A DNA stretch of 13,461 nt, taken from UBA8828 sp046315175. GTDB lineage: Bacteria; Verrucomicrobiota; Verrucomicrobiia; Opitutales; UBA953. The notes under the pieces were generated by a model, which saw only the letters and a program-made list of their open reading frames with translations, ran no database searches and was not told the DNA's origin. How positions within the stretch are numbered: the first letter of the stretch is position 1; every line of letters begins with the position of its first letter. The stretch covers positions 1 to 13,461 of the forward strand of contig JBKDBK010000123.1 of the NCBI GenBank assembly GCA_046315175.1, in the 5' to 3' direction. The translations under genes and the position numbers were made by a program. Below, one piece after another: positions 1-7,000 of this stretch.

Positions 1-60
1 GAAGACGGCATACGCGATGAATTACGGTCTCGTGGGCTCGGAGATGTGTATAAGAGACAG
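1..60 (+). other. Illumina Nextera i7 adapter left on the contig end
   Basis: These 60 bases are library adapter, not genome. Positions 1-18 match the inner part of the P7 flow-cell oligo with one mismatch at 15. Positions 19-26 (GAATTACG) occupy the place of the 8-base i7 index. Positions 27-41 are GTCTCGTGGGCTCGG, and 42-60 are the 19-base Tn5 mosaic end AGATGTGTATAAGAGACAG. Genomic sequence therefore begins at 61. Open frames across this stretch give the artefact peptides MNYGLVGSEMCIRDS on the plus strand and LSLIHISEPTRP on the minus strand, so no ORF overlapping it should be annotated. Confidence 0.98.
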
Positions 61-68
61 CTCGTTGC

Positions 69-98
69 CTCGGGTAGGGCCGTTGCGCCGCAACGGCC
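69..98 (+). repeat. REP-like hairpin, copy A
   Basis: The leader CCTCGGGTAG (69-77 plus the following G) is followed at once by a perfect 9-bp stem: arms 78-86 and 90-98 around the loop GCC. The same leader precedes three other hairpins in this window whose stems differ in sequence but stay paired. A GTAG tetranucleotide at the 5' foot of a small palindrome is the hallmark of REP elements processed by REP-associated tyrosine transposases (RAYT). No RAYT gene is present here. Confidence 0.75.
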
Positions 99-106
99 GC
101 CTGGGA

Positions 107-134
107 TCGGGTAGGGCGGCTTCTCCGAAGCCGC
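107..134 (+). repeat. REP-like hairpin, copy B
   Basis: The leader TCGGGTAG (107-114) is followed by the stem GCGGCTTC (116-123), loop TCC, and GAAGCCGC (127-134). Copy D (1504-1532) has the same leader, loop and trailing CTTGT but a T in place of C in the left arm and the matching A in the right arm, which is a compensatory change. The copy runs straight into the octamer array at 139. Confidence 0.78.
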
Positions 135-138
135 TTGT

Positions 139-213
139 ATCCCCCGAGCCCCCGAGCCCCCGAGCCCCTGTGCCGCTGTCTCGTCCGTGCCCCGGTGCCC
201 CCGTTCCCCCGTG
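139..213 (+). repeat. C-rich octamer array (CCCCCG[A/T]G)n
   Basis: GAG or GTG/GTC/GTT triplets recur every 8 bases (146, 154, 162, 170, 178, then 187, 195, 203, 211, with a single one-base slip after 178) and are separated by five mostly-C bases. Positions 141-204 are a near-identical copy of 1373-1436, including the slip, so the two arrays derive from one another. On the minus strand the first units give runs of four to five G with three-base loops, a potential G-quadruplex. The array has no coding potential that I can support. Confidence 0.8.
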
Positions 214-214
214 C

Positions 215-245
215 ATACGCGCTGTCGCCTTGCGACAGCACGTAT
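215..245. repeat. Long imperfect palindrome between octamer array and tRNA-Ala
   Basis: Arms ATACG (215-219) and GCTGTCGC (221-228) pair with GCGACAGC (232-239) and CGTAT (241-245) around a CTT loop, with one C/A mismatch (220 and 240). It is GC-rich and has no U-tract on either strand. It has no GTAG leader and so is not the same family as the four REP-like hairpins. It could be an extragenic palindrome or part of the 3' end of the tRNA-Ala transcript. Confidence 0.6.
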
Positions 246-271
246 CCGACCCGGCGTCGCCGCCGGGTCGG
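246..271 (-). terminator. Strong hairpin just downstream of tRNA-Ala, possible terminator
   Basis: A perfect 10-bp stem (246-255 pairing with 262-271, 6-base loop) starts 5 bases past the encoded CCA of tRNA-Ala in the direction of transcription. No U-run follows on the minus strand, so it is not a canonical intrinsic terminator. It may act as a 3' processing or pausing hairpin, or as a terminator that does not need a U-tract. Confidence 0.4.
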
Positions 272-276
272 CAAAG

Positions 277-352
<76 letters not shown>

Positions 353-378
353 TTTCCGTGACTGAGAGGGGCAACAAA

Positions 379-394
379 CCCCACCCACCCCCCC
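379..394 (-). other. Potential G-quadruplex upstream of tRNA-Ala
   Basis: The minus strand reads GGGGGGGTGGGTGGGG, which can be divided into four G-triplets with single-base loops, the most stable class of intramolecular quadruplex. It lies between the tRNA-Ala 5' end and whatever promoter drives it, so it is in the promoter-proximal DNA or in the pre-tRNA leader. The folding potential is read from sequence. Any role is inference. Confidence 0.45.
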
Positions 395-468
395 TCGGTC
401 AAACCTATTTTGCCCACAGCAGGGTCCCCGCTTGCCAAGCGCCGATGCGGGGTCTTGCCTAAACCCAC

Positions 469-1137
469 ATGGTAGACCCTGAGGATATCCCCGGCGAGGC
501 CGGCGAGGAAGAGCCTAGCGAGCCCGCGGCGGCCGCGAGGCCCGGCGCCCTCCGCATCGAGAAGACCTTCATCGAGGGACTTCCCGAGGACGAATGGCGC
601 GGCCCCATCGAGCTGATCGAGAAGGAGTCCGAGGCCGAGCTCGCCATCCGCTCGATGCTCGCCGACCGCGTCATCGGCTTCGACACCGAGACCAAGCCCT
701 CCCACCGCCGCGGCGAGAACCACCTCCCCTCCATCCTCCAGCTCGCCTCCGCCGACCGCGTTTTCGTCTTCCGCATCGAGGCCTGCGGCGGCATCCCCTT
801 CGCCTTCCCCGTCCTCTGCAATCCCCGCCAGGCCAAGGTCGGGGTCGCCGTGCGCGACGACGTCCGCAACCTCCAGCGCCGCGCGCCCTTCGACGCGCGC
901 TGCTTCGTCGAGATTTCCGACTTCACCCGCCGCGCCGGCGTCGAGAACACCGGCCTGCGCGCCCTCGCCGCCCATTACCTCGGCTTCCAGATGCGCAAGT
1001 CCAAGCGCGTCCAATGCTCCGACTGGTCCAAGCGCCTCGATCGGCGCCAGGTCCAGTACGCCGCCAACGACGCCTGGGTCGGCCGCGAGCTCTACCTCAA
1101 GCTCGAGCAGCAGGGAGTCATTCCTCGCCAAGCCTGA
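469..1137 (+). CDS. RNase D-like 3'-5' exonuclease (DEDDy family)
   Basis: The 222-residue protein has the DnaQ-fold exonuclease domain of the RNase D/WRN type, which removes nucleotides from RNA or DNA 3' ends with two metal ions. The three motifs are visible. ExoI is FDTET (71-75, Asp72 and Glu74). ExoII is around VGVAVRDDVRNL (124-135, Asp130 or Asp131). ExoIII is YAANDAW (197-203, Tyr197 and Asp201), and its tyrosine makes it DEDDy. Residues 1-30 are acidic, Pro/Ala-rich and probably disordered. It is shorter than classical RNase D (about 370 residues) and has no HRDC domains, so substrate specificity is open. The ATG at 469 has no Shine-Dalgarno upstream. The gene is single, divergent from tRNA-Ala and convergent with malQ. 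Confidence 0.85.
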   Translation: MVDPEDIPGEAGEEEPSEPAAAARPGALRIEKTFIEGLPEDEWRGPIELIEKESEAELAIRSMLADRVIGFDTETKPSHRRGENHLPSILQLASADRVFVFRIEACGGIPFAFPVLCNPRQAKVGVAVRDDVRNLQRRAPFDARCFVEISDFTRRAGVENTGLRALAAHYLGFQMRKSKRVQCSDWSKRLDRRQVQYAANDAWVGRELYLKLEQQGVIPRQA

Positions 1138-1152
1138 GGCCCCTCAGGCCTC
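1136..1152. terminator. Small hairpin at the 3' end of the exonuclease gene
   Basis: GAGGCC (1136-1141) and GGCCTC (1147-1152) form a 6-bp GC-rich stem around CCTCA, overlapping the stop codon. There is no U-tract, so it is at best a weak or factor-assisted termination site. Confidence 0.25.
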
Positions 1153-1166
1153 CGGCCCTCGGTGGG

Positions 1167-1189
1167 CGGTGTCAGCGGTGTCAGCGGTG
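1167..1189 (+). repeat. Short tandem repeat of CGGTGTCAG
   Basis: A 9-base unit occurs at 1167-1175 and 1176-1184, followed by a partial third copy to 1189. It lies in the non-coding gap after the exonuclease gene. Just downstream, CCCGCGG (1190-1196) and CCGCGGG (1209-1215) form an inverted repeat with a 12-base spacer. Confidence 0.6.
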
Positions 1190-1258
1190 CCCGCGGCGAG
1201 AGCGTTGTCCGCGGGAGAGAACTCGCTGGCGCTCGTTTCCTCCCGGGAAGGGATTCAA

Positions 1259-1440
1259 TGGATTAAGCGATGAAAGGATGAAGGGATAATCGCCCCCCAT
1301 CCTTCCGTCCGCTTCCTTCTAACACCGCTAACCCGCTATTCCGCTAGAGAGCTATCCAGCTAGCGAGCTATACTCCCGAGCCCCCGAGCCCCTGAGCCCC
1401 CGTGCCGCTGTCTCGTCCGTGCCCCGGCGCCCCCGCCGCC
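1259..1440 (+). repeat. Degenerate period-8 tract with drifting consensus
   Basis: This non-coding tract between the convergent exonuclease and malQ genes keeps an 8-base period while its consensus changes. Units 1259-1290 fit NNGATGAA or close variants (four units). Positions 1291-1322 are pyrimidine-rich and exactly four units long. Units 1323-1370 are six octamers each ending in GCTA. From 1373 on the units are CCCCCGAG-like with GAG/GTG at 1378, 1386, 1394, 1402, 1410 and 1419. The last part (1373-1436) duplicates 141-204. There are stops in several frames and no credible gene. Confidence 0.72.
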
Positions 1441-1443
1441 TGC

Positions 1444-1473
1444 CTCGGGTAGGGAGGATGCTGCGCATCCTCC
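1444..1473 (+). repeat. REP-like hairpin, copy C
   Basis: The leader CCTCGGGTAG is followed by the 9-bp stem GGAGGATGC (1453-1461), loop TGC, and GCATCCTCC (1465-1473). The stem is unrelated in sequence to those of copies B and D but obeys the same geometry, with GTAG directly at the hairpin foot. It lies downstream of malQ in the direction of that gene's transcription. Confidence 0.75.
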
Positions 1474-1503
1474 GGGCGAACCTCGCGCCGCATCGCCATT
1501 CGC

Positions 1504-1532
1504 CTCGGGTAGGGCGGTTTCTCCGAAACCGC
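1504..1532 (+). repeat. REP-like hairpin, copy D
   Basis: The leader CCTCGGGTAG is followed by the stem GCGGTTTC (1514-1521), loop TCC, and GAAACCGC (1525-1532), then CTTGT and an octamer run. Apart from one covarying stem pair it matches copy B. It sits about 50 bases past the malQ stop, where a hairpin could also stabilise or end the malQ transcript. Confidence 0.78.
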
Positions 1533-1534
1533 TT

Positions 1535-1561
1535 GTGCCCCCGTGCCCCCGAGCCCTCGTG
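1535..1561 (+). repeat. C-rich octamer run attached to REP copy D
   Basis: GTG, GTG, GAG and GTG at 1535, 1543, 1551 and 1559 are spaced exactly 8 bases apart and separated by C-rich pentamers. This is the same arrangement as REP copy B followed by the array at 139, so hairpin plus octamers looks like one composite element. Confidence 0.7.
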
Positions 1562-1581
1562 CCTCCGTCCCAGCCAGTCAG

Positions 1582-3042
1582 CTACATCCCTCTCCCCGCC
1601 GCCTGAATCATCCGCCTCGTCTTGCCTGCGCCTTCCCGGAGCTGCTCCAGCTGACCTTCCGTCATCCGCCACGTCCAGTTCCCCTGGGCCACGCCCGGGG
1701 TGTTTAGCCGAGCCTCCGTGCCCAGCCCCAGCAGGTCCTGGGCTGGCGCAAGGGCCGCGATCGCGGGCGAGGCCAGCGCGGCGCGCCAGGCGACCTCCGA
1801 GGGGCGTCCCTCCCCGAGCGAGGCCCGCGCCTCGCGCGCGACCTCCGGGGAAAGCCCCTCGAACCAACCCTCCGTCGTGTCGTTGTCGTGGGTTCCTGTA
1901 TACACCACGCGGTCCGGGGTGATCGCCTCGGGGTGGTGGGGGTTGTCCTCTGTCCTCGGGAAGCCGAACTGCAGCACCGCCATGCCGGGAAGTCCGGCCT
2001 TCTCCCGCAGCGTGTGCACCCCGGGGCTGAGCAGGCCGAGGTCCTCGGCGACCAGGGCCCGCTTGCCCAGCGCCTCGAAGAACGCCATGCCCGGTCCCGG
2101 CCGCCAGCGCCCCTCCTTGGCCGAGGCCGATCCCTTTGGCACCGCCCAGTAGTCGCACAGCCCCCGAAAATGGTCGATGCGCGCCGCGTCGAACAGGCGT
2201 AGGTCGCGGTCGACCCGCGCCCGCCACCACGCGAAGCCGTCCCCGGCCTGCCGCTCCCAGTCGTGCAGCGGGTTGCCCCAGAGCTGGCCATCCTCTGAGA
2301 AGTAGTCCGGCGGCACGCCCGCCACCTCGTCCCGCGTGAAGAGTTCCGGGCGGTCGTGGAAGTCGCAGCCATCCGACGACACATAGATCGGCATGTCGCC
2401 CAGCAGGCGCACGCCCTGGCGCGCCGCGTGGGTCCTCAGGCGCGACCATTGCGCGTCGGCGATCAGCTGCAGGACCGCCGCGCGGGTCTCGGCGCCCCGC
2501 TCCGGCTCCGTCGGGCCCCAATCCGAGGGCGCCTTGAAGCCGTTGGCCTCGCGTCGCGCGGCAAACCGGCACCAGCCCGGCAGCCAGGCGCTCTCCCGCG
2601 CCCGAAAGGCGTCCAGCTCGCCCCAGGCCTCGAGCCGGGCCGGGTCGCGCGTCGCGCGGTCCGCCGCCCGCGCGAGCAGCGGGCGCAGCCTCGTCCAGAG
2701 CAGGCCGTAGTCGACTCCCTGGCCCGGCGGTCCCAGGTCCGACAGCTCCTCGGGCGTCGCCAGGCCCTGGGCGACGAGCTCGGCCAGGTCGATCAGGTGG
2801 GGGTTGAGCGCCGACGTCGACAGCGGCTGGTAGGGCGAGTCCCCGTACCCCGTCGGGCCCAGGGGGCAGATCTGCCACCAGCCCAGCCCGCTCGCCGCCA
2901 AGGCGTCCACCCAGCGCCGCGCCGCCGCGCCCACGTCCCCCACCGGCCCCGCGCCGGAGAGCGACGTCACATGCGCCACCGCCCCCGCCGTCCGCGCGGG
3001 GAAGGCGGCGCAGCGGTAAGCCGCGTCGCGCGGGGCTGTCAT
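1582..3042 (-). CDS. malQ: 4-alpha-glucanotransferase (amylomaltase, GH77)
   Basis: A cytoplasmic enzyme that moves maltooligosaccharide segments between alpha-1,4-glucans in maltodextrin or glycogen metabolism. The 486 residues are near the usual length of about 500. The N-terminal TSLSGAGPVGDVG (26-38) is the family's donor-site start. SPYQPLSTSALNP follows at 69-81. The catalytic set is complete: nucleophile Asp290 in RIDHFRG, acid/base Glu333 in AEDLG, and Asp386 in TGTHDNDT. VAGVPPDYFS and GQLWGNPLHDW (around 240-262) are also diagnostic. The usual DSADVW motif is replaced by SSDGCDFH (222-229) and the following loop is a little short. It starts 29 bases after the isomerase stop, so it is probably the last gene of the mfd operon. 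REP-like hairpins lie downstream. Confidence 0.95.
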   Translation of the reverse strand: MTAPRDAAYRCAAFPARTAGAVAHVTSLSGAGPVGDVGAAARRWVDALAASGLGWWQICPLGPTGYGDSPYQPLSTSALNPHLIDLAELVAQGLATPEELSDLGPPGQGVDYGLLWTRLRPLLARAADRATRDPARLEAWGELDAFRARESAWLPGWCRFAARREANGFKAPSDWGPTEPERGAETRAAVLQLIADAQWSRLRTHAARQGVRLLGDMPIYVSSDGCDFHDRPELFTRDEVAGVPPDYFSEDGQLWGNPLHDWERQAGDGFAWWRARVDRDLRLFDAARIDHFRGLCDYWAVPKGSASAKEGRWRPGPGMAFFEALGKRALVAEDLGLLSPGVHTLREKAGLPGMAVLQFGFPRTEDNPHHPEAITPDRVVYTGTHDNDTTEGWFEGLSPEVAREARASLGEGRPSEVAWRAALASPAIAALAPAQDLLGLGTEARLNTPGVAQGNWTWRMTEGQLEQLREGAGKTRRMIQAAGRGM

Positions 3043-3071
3043 CGGCGTGTCCCCACGTGCGGGCGCCGCGC

Positions 3072-4055
3072 TCAGCGCGACTGGGGCGCGTGCTTCTCGC
3101 GCAGGCGCTCAAGCCAGGCCCGGATCGCCTCGTTGCCGAGGTCGTCGCGCACCTTGGCGGCGATCTGCTGGCGCACGTCCTCGATCGGCGCCGTGCCCGC
3201 GGTCCGGAAGCCCGTGCGCAGCAGGAGGAAGTGGGCCTTCTCGCCGCCCGCGTCGAGCGTGAGCAGGGGCGAGACACCCCCGTCGGGCAGGGTGCGCAGC
3301 GCCTCGGCGACCGTTCCCGCCAGGTCGGCCATGGCGCGCCATCCGGCGTCGCCGCCCTCGGCGCGGTAGTCGTCGTCGCTCCCCGCCTTGGCGGCGGCCA
3401 CGAAGCGATCCTCCGCGCCCGGCTTGCCGCCGGCGATGGCGTCCCGGGCGGCCTCGGCGCGGCGCAGCGTCTCCTCGGGCGTCTCGGTGGCGCGCCGGAG
3501 GAAGGAAATCTGGCGGAAGCGGACCTGCTCGGGCCGCGCGAACGACGCCTGGTTGGCGTCGTAGAAGGCTTGGATCCGCGCCGGGCTCGCCTCGCCGATC
3601 GAGCGGCGCACCTGTCCCAGCATGTAGTCGAAGATGATCTTGTCCTCGGTCTGGCGGCGGTGCTCGGCCGGGGTGATGCCCTGGGCGCGCAGCGAGGCGT
3701 AGTACTTCAGCCGGTCGCCCTCGTGCTGCCGGCGCACCTGGTCGTCGATCTCCGCCTGCACCATCGCCGGAGGGATCACCATGCCGCTCGACCGGAACTC
3801 GCTCAGCACGATCGCCCGGTCGGTCAGGTTGCGCAGCACCTCGGCGGCGGCCTTCCGGATGGCGGCTTCCTTTTCCTCCGCCGTGCCGCGCAGGCCCCGG
3901 GCCAGCGGCGCCAGCTCGCGGCGGATATCCGAGAGCGTCACCACCTGGTCGCCCGCCACCGCGAGCACGCGGTCGCCGTTCTGCTCCGTCCAAGCGAGGT
4001 CCATCGGCGTGGCGGGCGTCGCGAGGAGCGCGAGGGCGAGGAGGGCGGAGGTCAT
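3072..4055 (-). CDS. Exported SurA/parvulin-type peptidyl-prolyl isomerase
   Basis: The 327-residue protein starts with a hydrophobic leader (MTSALLALALLATPATP), so it is probably exported to the periplasm to assist folding of outer-membrane or secreted proteins. The segment VLAVAGDQVVTLSDI (30-44) is the typical start of the SurA N-terminal domain, followed by a helical region to about 165. A single parvulin (rotamase) domain spans about 175-282, with FRQISFL, a GGDAGW turn (235-239) and the closing FLLLRTGFR. SurA of E. coli has two rotamase domains; this one has one, closer to PrsA/PpiD-style chaperones in number. Its ATG overlaps the mfd stop by one base (TGATG), implying translational coupling. 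The C terminus is charged and helical. Confidence 0.88.
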   Translation of the reverse strand: MTSALLALALLATPATPMDLAWTEQNGDRVLAVAGDQVVTLSDIRRELAPLARGLRGTAEEKEAAIRKAAAEVLRNLTDRAIVLSEFRSSGMVIPPAMVQAEIDDQVRRQHEGDRLKYYASLRAQGITPAEHRRQTEDKIIFDYMLGQVRRSIGEASPARIQAFYDANQASFARPEQVRFRQISFLRRATETPEETLRRAEAARDAIAGGKPGAEDRFVAAAKAGSDDDYRAEGGDAGWRAMADLAGTVAEALRTLPDGGVSPLLTLDAGGEKAHFLLLRTGFRTAGTAPIEDVRQQIAAKVRDDLGNEAIRAWLERLREKHAPQSR

Positions 4056-7000
4056 CAGGGGGAGGGCAGTCGCGCGAGGAATGCGCGGATTTCCGCGAGT
4101 TTCCGCAGGGGCTCCCGCGCGGTCAAGCGGGGAAACCTCCCCATCAGAAGCAGCGGTTCCTCGCTCCCGCCAGCCGCCAGGCGGTGGCAGCGCAGCACCG
4201 CGCCCTCCGTCGCCACCCGCGTCACGCCCCTCGACTCCGCCAGGCAGCGGAGCTCCGCCAGGTCCAGCAAGGCCGCCGCCTCGGGCGGCAGCCGCCCGAA
4301 GCGGTCGCGCAACTCCGCCCGGATTTCCGCCACCTCGGCCGCCTCCCCCGCCAGCGCGATCCGCCGGAACGCCTCGATGCGCAGGCGCGTCTCCGGGATC
4401 CAGGACGCGGGCAGGGCCGCGGTCAGCGCCCGCCCCGAGCCCTCGGCGGCCTCGGCCGAGGGCCCCAGGGGCGTGTCGGCATGGCGCACGCAGTCGAGCG
4501 CCACCTCGGCCCGGACCTTTGCCCGACCGCCGCCCTTCAGCCGCTGGACGCTCTCCCGCAGCAGCTGGCAGTAGAGCTCGAAGCCAACCCCGGCGATGTG
4601 CCCGCTCTGCTTGGCGCCGAGCAGGTTGCCCGCGCCGCGCAGCTCCAGGTCGCGCATCGCGATGCGGAAGCCGGCCCCCAGCTGGTTGTGCTGGCGCACC
4701 GCCGCCAGCCGGTTGCGCGCACGCTCCGCCAGCTGCCCGTGGCGGTGCAGGAACAGGTAGGCGTAGGCTTGGCGGTTGAAGCGCCCGACGCGCCCCCGGA
4801 TCTGGTAGAGCTGGGCCAGGCCGAGCCGGTCCGCCCCCTCCAGGATCAGCGTGTTGCAGTTGGGGATGTCCAAGCCGGTCTCGATGATGGTCGTGCAGAC
4901 CAGGATGTCCGCCTCGCCCGAGACGAATCCCGCCATCACCGCCTCCAGCTCGCCCGCTCCCATGCGGCCGTGCCCGACCGCGATCCGCGCCCTGGGCGCC
5001 AGCTCGCGCACCCGGGCCGCGCAGGCCTCGATTGTCTCGATCCGGTTGTGCAGGTAGAAGACCTGCCCCCCCCGGGCCAGCTCCGCCCGGATGGCGTCCC
5101 GCACCAGCCGCTCGTCGTAGGCGCGGACCACCGTCCGGATCGGCAGCCGCTCGCGCGGGGGCGTCTCGATCACGCTCAGGTCGCGCGCGCCCACCAGCGC
5201 GAGGTAGAGCGTCCGCGGGATGGGCGTGGCCGACATCGCCAGCACGTCCACCTCGGACCTCATCCGCTTGAGCTGCTCCTTGTGCCGCACGCCGAAGCGG
5301 TGCTCCTCGTCGACCACCGCCAGGCCCAGCCGGGCGAAGCGCACGTCCTGGGCGAGCAGGGCGTGCGTCCCCACCACGATGTCGACCTTGCCCTCCTCCG
5401 CCCGGCGCTTCGTGGCCGCCCGCTGCCGCGGCGTGCGGTACGAGCTGAGCAGCTCCACCGTCACCGGCCAACGCCCCATCCGCTCCGCGAACGTCGCGTG
5501 CAGCTGCTGGGCCAGCACCGTCGTCGGCGCGAGCACCGCCACCTGCCGCCCGCCCAGCGCGCACTTGAAGGCCGCCCTCAGGGCGACCTCCGTCTTGCCG
5601 AAGCCCACGTCGCCGCAGACCAGCCGGTCCATCGGCGACGCCCGCTCCATGTCCGCCTTGGCCTCGGCGATGGCCCGCGCCTGGTCGGTTGTCTCGCGGT
5701 GCGGGAACGCCCGCTCGAACTCCCCCATCCAGGCGTGGTCGGCGTCCGCCGGGTGCGCGAGGCCCGGCCGCGCCTGCCGGAGCGCCTGCATCCGCAGCAG
5801 CTCCGCGGCGAGGTCGAGCGTCGCCCCCTCCGCCGCCTTGCGCGTGCGCTCCCACCCGCCGCCGCCCAGCCGGGAGAGGCGCGGGGCCGCCCGGCCGATG
5901 CCGACGTAGCGCGAGAGCAGGTGCGACTCGCGCAGCGCCAGGTGCAGCATCGCCTTCTCCGCGAACTCCAGCGAGAGGAACTCCTGCCGGGCCCCGTCCA
6001 CCTCGAACCAGCGGATGCCGCGGAACAGGCAGATGCCCTGCGTCGCGTGCACGAGCGCGTCGCCTTCCGCCAGCTCGGAGAAGTCGAGCAGCTGGCCGAC
6101 CGCCGCCCGCTGCGCCGACCGGCGGCGCGGCAGGCTGGCGAGCGTGCGGCTCCGCCGCGCGAACAGTTCGCGCTCCGTCAGCAGCACGAGGCCCTTGGCC
6201 AGGGGTCCGGGCAGCCTGCCCGGCTCCGCCGTCGCGCCCGCCGCGAAGCGCGCCACATCCGTCCGCGGCGCGAAGCCGGCGATGGCCGCCGATTCCTCCC
6301 GGGCGCGGTCGACCGACGCCCCGGTGTCGACCGCGATCAGGCACGGGCGCCCGTCCCTCGCCAGGCTCGCCGCCGCGCGCAGGGCGTGCGCCCGCTCCGC
6401 CTCGGGCGAGCCCGCCGACCCCACCAGCAGGTCCTCCGCCGGCGCGACCGGGCACGGCTCCGCCGTCCAGCCCTCCGGCGCCGCGTCCGTCTCCTCCAGC
6501 GCGAGCAGGTCGCGCCCGGCGAGGAGCGGGTGCCCGGCCAGCGCGGGGTCCTCCAGCGCGCCCGCCACGCCGACCAGCAGCGCGCCCTTGGGCAAATGGC
6601 TCAGCAGGCTGCCCGAGGCCGGGCCGTGCCCCGGCAGCGCCGCCGCGACCACCGACGCCAGCTCGCCCTCGCCCCGCTGGGTGGCCGGATCGAAGGCCCG
6701 GATCGCCTCCACCGTGTCGCCGAGGCAGTCGAGCCGGGCGGGCAGGTGGGCGTTGACCGGATAGACGTCGAGGATGCCGCCGCGCAGCGCGAACTCGCCC
6801 GGCCGCTCGCAGGCGGCCTCCGCCGAGTAGCCCATCGCCGCCAGCCGCTCGGCCAGGCCGCGGAGGTCGACCGTGTCGCCGACCTTCACCGCCAGCTCCG
6901 CCGGCGCCTCGCGCGCGCCTCCCGCGACCTCGCGCACCAGCGCCCCGGGAAGCGCCGCCACCAGCAGCGGGTTGGCCGCGCCGTGCCCGCCGTGTCGGAG

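Noticed and set aside
139..213. CRISPR array
   Set aside because: The units are 8 bases with no spacers, so it is a simple tandem array.
1138..1320. Hidden small gene or ncRNA between exonuclease and malQ
   Set aside because: I saw no start with a ribosome site, no terminator with a U-tract and no promoter; repeats explain most of the stretch.
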